The translations under genes were made by a program, and so were the position numbers. From assembly GCA_038240605.1 (NCBI GenBank), contig JBBSDP010000015.1:28288-92287 (forward strand): DNA of 64,000 nucleotides, written 5' to 3'. Source of the DNA: JBBSDP01 sp038240605. Lineage in GTDB: Bacteria > Planctomycetota > Phycisphaerae > Tepidisphaerales > Tepidisphaeraceae. A model generated the notes under the pieces. The model was given only the letters and a program-made list of their open reading frames with translations, was not told where the DNA came from and did no database searches. Positions 41,797 to 51,271 of this stretch are shown piece by piece; position 1 is the first letter of the stretch; each line of letters opens with the position of its first letter.

Positions 41797-42208
41797 TCGT
41801 GGTCGGACGATCGCCTTCTGCCGCGGCATCAGCTTGATCGCCGCTGGCGCGACCCTCTTGGGCGTGCTCGGCTGCTATCACGCCCAGCCCGCCGTTACTG
41901 TTCCGCAGCCCCCGCTGATCGTCGACCAGGCGATGCAGCAGCGGCAGTGGGCTCGCTCCAATGCGATATATCAGACCGGGGCCGTCAAGGGTTACTCCAC
42001 GCGCACGACCTTCACGACCGGCCCTCATGATTCACGCCTGCTCACCACGGGCCTGGAGAACGGCGCCCTCATCGGCAACACGGTCGTGATGCCCTTCACG
42101 CTGATCACGACGCCGCCCTTTACGCCCGTGGTCTACACCGGCGAGGAAGTCCCGCCCAGCTACACAGCCATGCCTCCCCTGCCGCCGTCGCAAACCTCCG
42201 CGCGATAG
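41777..42208 (+). CDS. Putative lipoprotein
   Basis: A 143-residue protein with signal region RGISLIAAGATLLGVLGC ending in a lipobox Cys, and a mature Pro-rich region (QPAVTVPQPPLIVDQAM ... PPSYTAMPPLPPSQTS). A second ATG lies at 41768. It overlaps the preceding lipoprotein gene by 20 bp, so the two are translationally coupled. No domain was recognised. Confidence 0.65.
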   Translation: MTCSILNRGRTIAFCRGISLIAAGATLLGVLGCYHAQPAVTVPQPPLIVDQAMQQRQWARSNAIYQTGAVKGYSTRTTFTTGPHDSRLLTTGLENGALIGNTVVMPFTLITTPPFTPVVYTGEEVPPSYTAMPPLPPSQTSAR

Positions 42209-42225
42209 CTTATTCCGCTGATACC

Positions 42226-42254
42226 TTGGCGCTTCGGCGTCTTGGCGGTCTAAT
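42226..42254 (+). promoter_or_regulatory. Candidate promoter of the PfkB-family kinase gene
   Basis: TTGGCG (42226-42231), 17 bp, then TCTAAT (42249-42254). The kinase ATG is 6 nt after the -10 hexamer and lacks a ribosome site, so a leaderless start is likely. Confidence 0.45.
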
Positions 42255-42260
42255 TCCGCC

Positions 42261-43391
42261 ATGCCCCAATCGCGCCAGCAGGTCGCCCTCTCCGCCAGCC
42301 AGAAACTCAACGCCGCACTCCCGACGCTCGCGTCGATCAAGTCCGTGATCGGGCTGGACGGGTTCGTCGATGAGATCATTTCCGTCGTGGACAAGCGCCA
42401 CGATTTCCAGACCTTCGACCCGATCAAGACCATCGGCGTGATGGGCAGGAAGATCACCGATGCGGCGGGCCAGTCGAGCAATTACGAGCTGATCGTCAAC
42501 CAGATGAAACTCGGCGGCAACGGCCCGATCATGGCCAACGCGCTGGCGGCCTCGGGCTTGGCGGTCACCTATATCGGACCACTGGGGTTTCCCAACATCC
42601 ACCCGGTTTTCGCGGAGATGCAGGCTCGCGCCACTGTGATCAGCATCGGCGATCCCGGCCACACCGACGCACTGGAGTTCGACGACGGCAAGCTGATGTT
42701 CGGCAAGATCACCGCCATGCACGAGGTGAACTGGAACAACCTGATGGCGCGCGTGGGGCTGGAGCCGCTCAAGAAAATGCTCGCCGACGCCCAGCTCATC
42801 GGGTTCGTCAACTGGACGATGCTCCCTTACATGAACGACATCTGGACGAAGCTGATCGAGCTGGGCCTCCCCAATCGCCAGGGAAAGCAGCGCACGTTCT
42901 TCTGCGACCTGGCCGACCCGGAAAAACGCAATCCAGCCGACATCGTCGCCGGCCTCGCCATGCTGACGCGTTTTCAACAGCAGGTAGACGTGGTGCTGGG
43001 ATTGAACCTCAAGGAAGCAGGCGAGATCGCCGAGGTGCTCCACCTTTCCGCCCCACCGAACCCCGAGGCGGCGATCGAATCAACGGCCAAGCAGATCCGC
43101 GAAAAACTCGGCCTTTCCTGCGTGATCGTCCACCCGCGCCGCGGCGCCGCCGCCGCCACCGCCACCGAATCCGCCACCTTCGCTGGCCCCTTCGTCCAGC
43201 AGCCCAAGATCAGCACCGGCGCCGGCGACCACTTCAACGCCGGCTTCTGCCTCGGCCGCGTCCTGGGCCTGAGCCTGGAAGAATCCCTCTGCACCGGCGT
43301 CGCCACCAGCGGCTACTACGTCCGCAACGCCCAAAGCCCGACCGGCAAGCAGCTCGCCGATTTCATGGCCGAGCTACCCGCGCCGCAGTGA
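42261..43391 (+). CDS. PfkB-family carbohydrate/nucleoside kinase
   Basis: A 376-residue ribokinase-fold kinase. The C-terminal PfkB signature STGAGDHFNAGFCLG carries the catalytic Asp and anion hole; an N-terminal GLDGFVDEI and LGGNGPIMANALAA resemble the sugar-binding half. The substrate is not evident. The middle (residues 170-260) is longer than in ribokinase. Relatives near envelope genes phosphorylate sugars; this could feed glycan synthesis, which is only inferred. Confidence 0.87.
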   Translation: MPQSRQQVALSASQKLNAALPTLASIKSVIGLDGFVDEIISVVDKRHDFQTFDPIKTIGVMGRKITDAAGQSSNYELIVNQMKLGGNGPIMANALAASGLAVTYIGPLGFPNIHPVFAEMQARATVISIGDPGHTDALEFDDGKLMFGKITAMHEVNWNNLMARVGLEPLKKMLADAQLIGFVNWTMLPYMNDIWTKLIELGLPNRQGKQRTFFCDLADPEKRNPADIVAGLAMLTRFQQQVDVVLGLNLKEAGEIAEVLHLSAPPNPEAAIESTAKQIREKLGLSCVIVHPRRGAAAATATESATFAGPFVQQPKISTGAGDHFNAGFCLGRVLGLSLEESLCTGVATSGYYVRNAQSPTGKQLADFMAELPAPQ

Positions 43392-43590
43392 TCGCGCGCT
43401 CAATAATTTTAACGGGTCCGCTCCGCCCGCGCGGCCGGACGAAATAATAGCCGAAGGGGCAGGCAAGCGTGACACAAACAATGCATTTTTCTTTTGTCCC
43501 CGTTTTCTTTTCTGATAGCACTGGCAAGAAGGAAAATATCCCGGTTCTCGAAACTTCATTGACAAATCTACGATCTCTCCCGGACGGTAT

Positions 43591-43643
43591 TGGCGCCTCG
43601 CCCGTGCAATGTTTGAGGAGACGGGCGGGGCGCCCGTGCTACG
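43591..43643. repeat. Dispersed repeat, minimal copy C (ends only)
   Basis: TGGCGCCTCGCCCGTGCA and ACGGGCGGGGCGCCCGTGCT form an inverted pair, about 15 bp apart. They match the two ends of the longer repeats at 2283 and 55330. The gap 43392-43725 (334 bp) otherwise holds AT-richer DNA without a gene. Confidence 0.65.
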
Positions 43644-43684
43644 CAAGACCGCGCGTCGCTTCCGGCTGGGAAGAGCGACGGGGT

Positions 43685-43713
43685 TTGAACTGTCCCAGGA
43701 CGGCAGATACGAT
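43685..43713 (+). promoter_or_regulatory. Promoter of the aminotransferase-lptF-lptG operon
   Basis: TTGAAC (43685-43690), 17 bp, TACGAT (43708-43713). The ATG at 43726 is 12 nt after the -10, giving a leader of about five bases. Confidence 0.5.
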
Positions 43714-43725
43714 CCACCTCGTCCC

Positions 43726-45141
43726 ATGCAAGAGAAAATGTCGTCGCACGCCGGTCTGCCGTTGTCGCTCTCCACGAAAGCCTTGCGCACGCGCGAGCAG
43801 CCGATCAGCTTCCTGATCGCGATGGCGCTGCACAATCCGCATCTGATCAATTTAGCAGCTGGGCTGGTGGATCCGTTGACGCTGCCGGTGGAGGAATGCC
43901 GGTCGATCACGCAGCAGTTGCTGGGGGACGTGGATCGGGGGCGCGCGGCCCTCCAGTACGACACCACCGTTGGGCTGCGGGAGCTTCGCATCGCGATGCT
44001 CGCCCATCTAGAAGGGCTGGAGGGAAAACCGGCCAGCGAGATGGGCCTGACGCCGGACCGGCTGCTGATCACCACCGGCTCCCAGCAGTCGCTCTACCTG
44101 ATCGGCGACACGCTGGTCGATCCGGGTGACATCGTGATCGCCGCCAATCCCAGCTACTTCGTCTACACCGGCACGCTCACCTCGCTGGGGGCACAAGTAT
44201 TGCCAGTTCCGATGGACGAAGATGGGATGGACGTCGAGGCAGTGGAACGGCTCCTCGCCCGGCTGGAACGCGAGGGACGGCTCGACCGCGTCAAGTTCAT
44301 CTATTGCACCAGCTATTTCGATAATCCGACCGGCCGTACCCTCTCGGCCGCTCGCCGGCCACGGCTGCTGGAGATCGCCCGATCGTTCAGCCGGGCGCAT
44401 CGCATCCTCATCCTCGAAGATGCCGCTTACCGCGAGCTTCGCTACGATGGCGACGCCCACGTCTCGATCAAATCGTTTGATCCGGACAATCGCCACACCG
44501 TGCTGGCGCACACCTTCAGCAAGCCGTTCGCGCCCGGGCTGAAGCTGGGGTACACGGCCATGCCGGAAGACCTGCTCCACGCCGTCCTCCAGCAGAAGGG
44601 GAACCACGACTTCGGCTCGGCAAACCTCGCCCAGCACATCGCCCTCCAGGCGGTGCGCGACGGCAGCTACGCGCGGCACGTCGTGGTCCTTCAAAACCGC
44701 TACCGAGCCAAGCGCGACACGTTGCTCGCGGCGCTACAGCGACACATGCCGGCGGGTGCGGGCGTTCACTGGGACCGGCCGAGCGGCGGGTTGTACGTCT
44801 GGATCACGCTGCCGCCCGACGCCGACACCTCGCGCGCGTCGGAGATGTTTCACGCAAGTGTGAAGGCGGGCGTCCTCTACGTGCCGGGCGACTACTGCTA
44901 TCAGCCCGACGAGCACGGCGTCGTCCCGCGCAACCACCTGCGCCTTAGCTTCGGCCAGGTCGCGATGGAACAGATCGAGCCGGGCATCGAACGGCTCGCG
45001 GGCGTGCTGCGATCGCTGGGCCACGATCGTCCTGACGCTGCGAACGACAATCGGCCGACGACGGCAACGACAACGTCGACGATATCACGATCCTCTCGTT
45101 CCACGGACGCGGCTGCTCCCGTCCCGTTGCGTGCGCGATGA
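43726..45141 (+). CDS. PLP-dependent aminotransferase (class I/II)
   Basis: A 471-residue fold-type I aminotransferase of the MocR/AAT-I class. It contains QYDTTVGLRELRIAML, TTGSQQSLYLIGDTLVDPGD, CTSYFDNPTGRTLS (PLP-contacting Asn), LILEDAAYRELRYDGDA and the Schiff-base Lys in HTFSKPFAPGLKLGY. The last 35 residues are Thr/Ser-rich and disordered. ATG at 43726 or 43738 could be the start. It overlaps the LptF-like gene by four bases, so it is in one operon with the LPS exporters. Its amino donor is unknown. Confidence 0.88.
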   Translation: MQEKMSSHAGLPLSLSTKALRTREQPISFLIAMALHNPHLINLAAGLVDPLTLPVEECRSITQQLLGDVDRGRAALQYDTTVGLRELRIAMLAHLEGLEGKPASEMGLTPDRLLITTGSQQSLYLIGDTLVDPGDIVIAANPSYFVYTGTLTSLGAQVLPVPMDEDGMDVEAVERLLARLEREGRLDRVKFIYCTSYFDNPTGRTLSAARRPRLLEIARSFSRAHRILILEDAAYRELRYDGDAHVSIKSFDPDNRHTVLAHTFSKPFAPGLKLGYTAMPEDLLHAVLQQKGNHDFGSANLAQHIALQAVRDGSYARHVVVLQNRYRAKRDTLLAALQRHMPAGAGVHWDRPSGGLYVWITLPPDADTSRASEMFHASVKAGVLYVPGDYCYQPDEHGVVPRNHLRLSFGQVAMEQIEPGIERLAGVLRSLGHDRPDAANDNRPTTATTTSTISRSSRSTDAAAPVPLRAR

Positions 45142-46817
45142 GCCGAACTCTCTTCTGGTACATCTTCAAGGACCTGCTTCGCATCTTCCTGCTGGCGTCG
45201 GGGGCGCTGGCCGGGATCATGAGCTTCGGCGGCCTGCTCAGGCCTCTCACCCACCAGGGACTGGACCTCGGGCAGGTGGGCCGGATGCTCACGTTCTTCG
45301 GCCCGGCGATGACGACCTATTCGTTCCCCGTCGCCGCACTGTTCGCGACCACCGTCGTTTACGGCCGCCTCGCGGCCGACAACGAGCTCACGGCCTGCCG
45401 GGCCGGCGGAATGAGCCTGATGTCGCTGACGGTCGCCGGGCCGGCGGTGGTCCTGGGCCTGCTCGTCGCGGTGGTGAGCCTGCTGTTCCTCTGCTTCGTC
45501 GTCCCCACCTGCACGCTGAAGGTGGAGAAGGTCCTTTACTCGAACCTGGCCAAGCTGGTAGCGAACCGGATCCAACGAACCCACGAGATCCCCTTTGGCC
45601 AGGCGACGATCTATGCGCAGGATGCCTACCTTCCGCCGGCATCATCCGTGCCGGAGGGCGAACAGCAGGTGGTGCTGCGCGGCCCGACCATCGTCACGGT
45701 CGATCGCCCACGGCCCCTCGAGCGCGATTACCGCGTCCCGAAGGAGTTCATGACGGCCGGGCAGGCGCTCGTCTACATCCGGCAGCGCGCCGACGATGAG
45801 CAGGTCGATCTGACCGTGCGCCTGATCAGCGGCTTTAAGTTCCCCCGGAAGTTCCTGGGCGCGATGCAGGCGGGAATCGAGGAGACCGAGTGCGGCCCGA
45901 TCCTCATCCCCTCCCCCATCAAGGAAGACACCAAGTTCATGGACGTCTGGCGGCTCAAGGCCCTCTACAAGACCCCGACCGAGAGCCGCAAGATCCGCAA
46001 CCTGGTGAGCGAGCAGATTCGGCGGGACCAGCAGAACGCGTTTCTCCAGTTACTTCTGGAAAAGCTGAACGGGCCGGAGCGCGAGGTGAGCTTCGAGTTC
46101 GAGGGTGGCGAGCGATTCCGGATCTCGCGCGACGCGACGGCATTGCCCGCGATCGTCCTGAAAGGCGATGAGCTTCTGGTCAAAGCCGCCCCGGGCGATA
46201 CGAGCATGCGCCCTGCCTCCTTCGCACGCGAGCGGCCGGGACAGTCGCCGGCCATCGTCCGCGCGTCGGCATTGAGCCTGCGGGCGCAGCCGTCCACCGA
46301 CGAGGGGGAGATGGATTGCGCGATCACGCTCTCGGACTGCATCAGCCAGACGGAGGAAGGCCCGATCCCGCGGGCGAACTTCACGCAGCACTTCACCGTG
46401 CCAATGGATGCAAACGTCAGCGCCCTATCGACGCGTGGGCTGCGTTTCTACACGGACCAGCCGGGCTTCGAGTACATGCGGCGCGAGCTGCGCCAGTTGC
46501 TGAACAACATCTGGGCCGAGAGCAACGCCCGCGCATCGTTCGCCGTCAGTTGCCTGATCCTGGTGATGGTCGGCTGCTCGCTGGGGATGATCTTCCGTAG
46601 CGGGAATTTTCTGACGGCGTTCGCGGTCAGCTTCATCCCGGCGTTGCTCAGCATCACGCTGATCATCGCCGGCCAGCGCACGGCCGGCAGCATCGCGACC
46701 CACGACACCAAGGCCTACGCCGATCCGCTCCAGATCGGGCTTGGGCTGATCTGGTCGGGCAACGCGGTCAACCTCGCGATCGCCGCCGTGCTGATGTGGA
46801 GATTACACAGAAAGTAA
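45138..46817 (+). CDS. lptF: LptF/LptG-family permease (LPS export)
   Basis: A 559-residue YjgP/YjgQ-family protein. Membrane spans occur at about residues 10-35, 55-80, 98-125, 450-475, 480-500 and 525-550; the middle 300 residues are a periplasmic beta-jellyroll. In the Lpt machine LptF and LptG extract LPS from the inner membrane. It is longer than E. coli LptF (366), with the extra length in the jellyroll. ATGA overlap links it to the aminotransferase; lptG follows 42 bp later. The F versus G assignment is by order only. Confidence 0.85.
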   Translation: MSRTLFWYIFKDLLRIFLLASGALAGIMSFGGLLRPLTHQGLDLGQVGRMLTFFGPAMTTYSFPVAALFATTVVYGRLAADNELTACRAGGMSLMSLTVAGPAVVLGLLVAVVSLLFLCFVVPTCTLKVEKVLYSNLAKLVANRIQRTHEIPFGQATIYAQDAYLPPASSVPEGEQQVVLRGPTIVTVDRPRPLERDYRVPKEFMTAGQALVYIRQRADDEQVDLTVRLISGFKFPRKFLGAMQAGIEETECGPILIPSPIKEDTKFMDVWRLKALYKTPTESRKIRNLVSEQIRRDQQNAFLQLLLEKLNGPEREVSFEFEGGERFRISRDATALPAIVLKGDELLVKAAPGDTSMRPASFARERPGQSPAIVRASALSLRAQPSTDEGEMDCAITLSDCISQTEEGPIPRANFTQHFTVPMDANVSALSTRGLRFYTDQPGFEYMRRELRQLLNNIWAESNARASFAVSCLILVMVGCSLGMIFRSGNFLTAFAVSFIPALLSITLIIAGQRTAGSIATHDTKAYADPLQIGLGLIWSGNAVNLAIAAVLMWRLHRK

Positions 46818-46859
46818 CGCTCGTCGGGTGCCGCCCGCCCGCTCGCCGCGCTGTCCGCC

Positions 46860-48053
46860 ATGAAGATCCTCGACCGCTACGTCATCCTCGGCTTCCTGCG
46901 TAACTACGCGATCAGTTTCATGGTGCTGGTGGGGCTGTACGTCGTGCTCGACATGGTCTTCAACTTCAACAACCTCGTGGAGTTCCAGGCCTCGGGCAGC
47001 GCGCTGCAAAACATGCTCTCCACGCTGCGCGACATCGGCGACTTCTATTTCTATCAGTGCTTCCTTTTCTTCGTACACCTCTCGGGCATCATCCCGGTGG
47101 TCGCGGCGGCGTTCACTCTCATGCGCCTCAGCCGTTTCAACGAGCTGACGGCGATGCTGGCCGCGGGCGTGCCGCTGCTGCGGATCGCGATGCCGATCAT
47201 CCTCGTCTCCCTCGCGCTCAACGCCCTGCTACTGGTGGACCAGGAACTGGTGATCCCCGCCATGATCCCCAAGCTGACCCGCGACCACGACGAGGTCCAC
47301 AAGCAGGCGTCCAACTACTATGCCGTCGAGGCGATGCAGGACTATCGACACGCGCTCCTGCGCGTCACCCGCTATCACCCCAAGAGCTCCCCCCCGCTCA
47401 TGGAAGACATGGACGTGATCGAACGGCGCCTGGTCAGTCACACCCAGACCGACGCTCAGGGCCACGCGATCGAGGAAGAGGTCTGGGAGCCATTCGCGCA
47501 CGTGACCGCGAAGTCGGCGCTATGGGACGCAAATCAGCAGCGTTGGGTGCTCAGCGAGGGGCGTCGGGTGGAGGGACTGAAGCCGGTTGACGAGAACGGC
47601 CACCTCCAGCGCCGCTCGGGTGAGACGCCGGTCGGTGAATACCGGAGCAACATTACGCCCGAGGAGATCTCGCTGTATCGCAGCGGCAACTACGTGGACC
47701 TGCTTCCCACCGAACGGATCAACCAGTTGCTGATGCGCCCCGAAAGCTACGGCACGCTGGAGTTGCTGCGCGTTAAGCACTGGCGGTTCACGCAGCCGTT
47801 GATGAACGTGATCCTGTTGCTGCTGGCGATCCCCTGCGTGCTCACCCGCGAGCCGGGAAAGCTGAAGGCGGCGGCCACCAAGTGCCTGGCGCTCACCGCC
47901 TTGGCGATGGGTTGCATCTTCCTCTCGCAGCAGTTCGCCGGACGCGCGCCCGGCCAGTTCCCGCCCGACCGCTGGGCCGCCCTCATGGCCTGGGCGCCGG
48001 TCTTCATTTTCGGGCCTCTGTCGGTCTTCTTATTAGACCGCGTGAAGACCTAG
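46860..48053 (+). CDS. lptG: LptF/LptG-family permease (LPS export)
   Basis: A 397-residue partner of the preceding LptF-like protein. It starts MKILDRYVILGFLRNYAISF, with LSRFNELTAMLAAGVPLLRIAMP in the typical coupling region and LLLAIPCVLTREPGKLKAA near the end, and has six membrane spans around a jellyroll (residues 140-290). It completes the LptFG pair; lptB is not in the window. A strong terminator lies about 180 bp downstream. Confidence 0.87.
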   Translation: MKILDRYVILGFLRNYAISFMVLVGLYVVLDMVFNFNNLVEFQASGSALQNMLSTLRDIGDFYFYQCFLFFVHLSGIIPVVAAAFTLMRLSRFNELTAMLAAGVPLLRIAMPIILVSLALNALLLVDQELVIPAMIPKLTRDHDEVHKQASNYYAVEAMQDYRHALLRVTRYHPKSSPPLMEDMDVIERRLVSHTQTDAQGHAIEEEVWEPFAHVTAKSALWDANQQRWVLSEGRRVEGLKPVDENGHLQRRSGETPVGEYRSNITPEEISLYRSGNYVDLLPTERINQLLMRPESYGTLELLRVKHWRFTQPLMNVILLLLAIPCVLTREPGKLKAAATKCLALTALAMGCIFLSQQFAGRAPGQFPPDRWAALMAWAPVFIFGPLSVFLLDRVKT

Positions 48054-48231
48054 ACTCACACGCCTTCACGGGCCTGAAAATCCCGTTTTCGCCTGCGCAA
48101 GCTTCCAATTTGCATTCGCCTGGGGCCAATCGTACATCACGGTAGTCAGGCACAAACGCAACCCGGAAGCCGCCCGAGCGAGTGGCCTCCGTGGCGCCTG
48201 ACAATGACGCTCCCCTTCCCACTTTCTGGCG

Positions 48232-48270
48232 ATGCCGGCCGCGCCCACACCGCGGCCGGCATTTTTTTTT
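48232..48270 (+). terminator. Intrinsic terminator after lptFG
   Basis: ATGCCGGCCGCG (48232-48243) pairs perfectly with CGCGGCCGGCAT (48251-48262) over a 7-base loop, followed by nine T residues. It would end the aminotransferase-lptF-lptG transcript. Confidence 0.93.
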
Positions 48271-48320
48271 CGAAGCAATCACGAGAATACCGCGGCTCCC
48301 CGGGCGCGACGGCGCGTGCC

Positions 48321-48833
48321 TCATCCAGGCGTCGGCGGCTTCTCCCCCGGCGGAATTTCCGGCTCGGGTTCGGGCTCGACCAGGTCCTGCGCCAAACGGC
48401 CCAGGAAGAACTGGATCTGCTCGTCGGCGATCGCGGAGGGGATGGTGTCGCGCAGGTCGTACTGATGCGAATGGTCTTCGGCGGAATCGTCGCCGCGCTT
48501 CTCCCCTTCGGTGATGATGTGATGCTCGAACGTCACGGCGTCCTCGTGACTCTGCATGATCACCAGCTCACCCCAGCGCCACGCCAGGTGAATGCGCAGT
48601 GAAAGCTGGTTGCCCCACGTCGAGACCCGGTGCACGACCCCATGCTTGCTCAGGAGCTGGACCAGGGAATCGACGGAGGGAAAGACCGCGCTGTTGAGGA
48701 ACTCGGCGTAGTTGCGGTTGAAGTCCTGTTGGCGCTCCATCGCCTCGCGCTCGGCGGTCAACTTCTCCGGCGGGACGTCGCGGAAAGGCTGCACGCGGCC
48801 CAGCCACCACTTACTGAAGGACTTGTCGAGCAT
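48321..48833 (-). CDS. Hypothetical protein with Pro/Glu-rich tail
   Basis: A 170-residue soluble protein. It begins MLDKSFSKWWLGRVQPFRDV and contains NRNYAEFLNSAVFPSVDSLVQLL and HRVSTWGNQLSLRIHLAW, ending in EPEPEPEIPPGEKPPTPG. No family was recognised. TATCAT ends 6 nt before the ATG. It is convergent with lptG beyond the terminator. Confidence 0.65.
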   Translation of the reverse strand: MLDKSFSKWWLGRVQPFRDVPPEKLTAEREAMERQQDFNRNYAEFLNSAVFPSVDSLVQLLSKHGVVHRVSTWGNQLSLRIHLAWRWGELVIMQSHEDAVTFEHHIITEGEKRGDDSAEDHSHQYDLRDTIPSAIADEQIQFFLGRLAQDLVEPEPEPEIPPGEKPPTPG

Positions 48834-48859
48834 GGAGGGATGATAGCAGCTTCGCGGGG

Positions 48860-48912
48860 TGTCAGATGTCAGTTGTCAGTGGTCCGTTGTGTAGCGACTG
48901 ACAACTGACAAC
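48860..48912. repeat. Heptamer inverted-repeat array 3 (TGTCAGT unit)
   Basis: The left arm is TGTCAGA, TGTCAGT, TGTCAGT, GGTCCGT, and the right arm is ACTGACA, ACTGACA. It lies between dnaK and the hypothetical gene. The unit equals that of array 5 at 53259. Confidence 0.85.
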
Positions 48913-48925
48913 GAACCCTCGGGCA

Positions 48926-50878
48926 TTACTCCTTGACTTCGTACTCGGCGTCGATGACGTCATCGTCCTTCTTGCCGCTGCCGCCCGCCGGGGTGCCAGT
49001 GCCCGCAGTCGCGCGATCGCCGCCCGGAGGGGGTGTGCCGCCTGCGCCGGGGCCGCCCGCGCCGCCTTGCGGACCCCCGCCGGCTTTGTACATCTCCTCG
49101 GCCAGCTTGTGCGAGACGGTGTTGAGATTCTCCATCGACTTCTTGATGCGGTCCCCGTCGTCGCTCTTGATCGCGTCCTTGAGCGCGTTGAGCGCGTTCT
49201 CAACCTGGCCGCGGATGTCGGCGGACACCTTCTCGCCATATTCCTTCAAGGACTTCTCAGTGGCGAAGACCAGGTTCTCCGCCTGGTTCTTCATCTCGAT
49301 CATCTCGCGGCGCTTCTTGTCCTCGGCGGCATGTTGCTCGGCGTCGACCTTCATGCGCTCGATCTCTTCCTTGGACAGGCCGCCGCTGTTCTGGATCGTA
49401 ACTTTGCTTTCCTTACCGGTGCCCAGGTCCTTCGCCGAGACGTTAAGTATGCCGTTGACGTCGATGTTGAACGTCACCTCGATCTGCGGCATGCCGCGCG
49501 GCGCCGGCGGGATGTCCGTGAGGTTGAACGTGCCCAGCAGCCGGTTGTCGCGGGCGAACTCGCGCTCGCCCTGAAGCACGTTGATCGTGACGGCGTTCTG
49601 GTTGTCGCTCGCGGTGGAGAAGACTTCCTTCTTGCTCGTCGGGATCGTCGTGTTGCGCGGGATGAGCACGGTCATCACGCCGCCGAGCGTTTCGACGCCC
49701 AGGGATAGGGGCGTGGCGTCGAGGACCAGGATGTCCTTGACGTCGCCGGTTGCGATGGCGCCCTGGATGGCGGCGCCGATCGCGACGACCTCGTCGGGGT
49801 TGACGCTCTTGTTGGGTTCCTTGCCGCCGAACAGCTCCTTCACCAGCTTCTGCACCATCGGCACGCGCGTGGAGCCGCCGACCAGCACGACCTCATCGAT
49901 CTGGTTGGCGTTCAGCTTCGCGTCCTTCAGGGCGTCGATGACCGGCTTGCGGGTCTTCTCGACCAGCGGCTGGATGAGCTGCTCGAACTTGCTGCGCGTC
50001 ACGGTGATCTGCATGTGCTTGGGACCGCTCTGGTCGGCGGTGATGAACGGAAGGTTCACCGTCGTTTCCATCGCGCCCGACAACTCGATCTTCGCCTTTT
50101 CCGACGCCTCTTTGAGGCGCTGCAGGGCCATCGGGTCCTTGCGGAGATCGATCCCTTCCAGACGCTTGAACTCGTCGGCCAGGAAGTTGATCAGCACCTG
50201 GTCGAAGTCGTCGCCGCCCAGATGGGTGTCGCCGTTGATCGAGAGGACTTCGAAGACACCGTCACCCACGTCGAGGACCGAGACGTCGAACGTGCCGCCG
50301 CCCAGGTCAAAGACGCAGATCTTCTCGTTTTTCTTCTTGTCCAGCCCGTAGGCCAGCGCCGCCGCCGTCGGCTCCGGCAGCACGCGCAGGACCTTCAGCC
50401 CGGCGATCTCTCCGGCGTCCTTGGTCGCCTTGCGCTGCGAGTCATTGAAATACGCCGGTACGGTGATGACCGCGTCCGTCACCTTCTCGCCCAGGTAATC
50501 CTCGGCGGTCTTCTTGAGATCTTGAAGGATAAAGGCCGAGATCTGCTCGGGGGTGTAGCGCTTGCCGCGCACTTCCACCTGCACCAGTTCCTCGGGCGCG
50601 CCGACAATAGTGTACGGGACCATCTTCTCTTCCTGAGCCACCTCGCTGTGCCGGCGGCCCATGAAACGCTTGATCGAGAAGATCGTGTTCGTCGGATTGG
50701 TGATTTGCTGATGCTTGGCGGTCTGGCCCACCAGGCGGTCGCCCTTATCGGTGAAGGCGACGACCGACGGCGTGAGCCGGCTTCCCTGTGAGTTGATCAG
50801 GACCTTGGGCGTGTCGCCTTCCATAATCGCGACGACGCTGTTTGTGGTGCCAAGGTCGATGCCAATGATTTTTGCCAT
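48926..50878 (-). CDS. dnaK: Chaperone DnaK (Hsp70)
   Basis: A 650-residue Hsp70. The ATPase domain shows IGIDLGTTNSVVAI, VPAYFNDSQRKATKDA, LPEPTAAALAYGLDKK, VFDLGGGTFDVSVLD and VGGSTRVPMVQKLV; the substrate domain and a Gly-rich tail (GGPQGGAGGPGAGGTPPPG) follow. It folds nascent and stress-damaged proteins. ATG at 50878 is preceded by AAAGGAG. No CIRCE element or co-chaperone gene was seen beside it. Confidence 0.97.
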   Translation of the reverse strand: MAKIIGIDLGTTNSVVAIMEGDTPKVLINSQGSRLTPSVVAFTDKGDRLVGQTAKHQQITNPTNTIFSIKRFMGRRHSEVAQEEKMVPYTIVGAPEELVQVEVRGKRYTPEQISAFILQDLKKTAEDYLGEKVTDAVITVPAYFNDSQRKATKDAGEIAGLKVLRVLPEPTAAALAYGLDKKKNEKICVFDLGGGTFDVSVLDVGDGVFEVLSINGDTHLGGDDFDQVLINFLADEFKRLEGIDLRKDPMALQRLKEASEKAKIELSGAMETTVNLPFITADQSGPKHMQITVTRSKFEQLIQPLVEKTRKPVIDALKDAKLNANQIDEVVLVGGSTRVPMVQKLVKELFGGKEPNKSVNPDEVVAIGAAIQGAIATGDVKDILVLDATPLSLGVETLGGVMTVLIPRNTTIPTSKKEVFSTASDNQNAVTINVLQGEREFARDNRLLGTFNLTDIPPAPRGMPQIEVTFNIDVNGILNVSAKDLGTGKESKVTIQNSGGLSKEEIERMKVDAEQHAAEDKKRREMIEMKNQAENLVFATEKSLKEYGEKVSADIRGQVENALNALKDAIKSDDGDRIKKSMENLNTVSHKLAEEMYKAGGGPQGGAGGPGAGGTPPPGGDRATAGTGTPAGGSGKKDDDVIDAEYEVKE

Positions 50879-51112
50879 AAGACTGACTCCTTTGCGATAG
50901 GGTCCGCGCAGGCAAGACCTGTGCGGCCTTCCCCATGTTCGCAAAGGTTGTGCCATGATGTCTACCGGGCAAGTTGCAATAAGCTGAAACAGCCAAGGGA
51001 TTTATGGCGGGCCGATCGGGTGGGTCTGATCGCCGGCCAAGCCAGGAAAATGCCAATTCGACAGTTCGGTAGATAACGCTGCCAGTATGGCAAGAGACGA
51101 TGCCGCCGGATG

Positions 51113-51205
51113 GGGTCTAGGGTTCGGGATTCAGGGTTCAGGGGGGAAAGATCACTCCGCTCAAGCACGAGACCCCTTTTCACTGAACCCCGAAACCTGA
51201 ACCCC
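51113..51205. repeat. Heptamer inverted-repeat array 4 (GGGTTCA unit)
   Basis: The left arm (51113-51147) reads GGGTCTA, GGGTTCG, GGATTCA, GGGTTCA; the right arm (51171-51205), read in reverse complement, gives GGGTTCA, GGTTTCG, GGGTTCA. They can pair. It lies 67 bp upstream of the hemL start. Confidence 0.85.
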
Positions 51206-51213
51206 TCCGTGCG

Positions 51214-51242
51214 TTGCCAGCCTCAGCGGGCGTCTCTAAGAT
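51214..51242 (+). promoter_or_regulatory. Promoter of hemL
   Basis: TTGCCA (51214-51219), 17 bp, TAAGAT (51237-51242). The hemL ATG is 29 nt beyond the -10, giving a short leader containing CTCCGGGA. Confidence 0.5.
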
Positions 51243-51271
51243 GCGCCCGTCCCTCCGGGAACCCATCCAAA

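Noticed and set aside
50880..51112. CIRCE or heat-shock operator upstream of dnaK
   Set aside because: No TTAGCACTC-N9-GAGTGCTAA palindrome is present.
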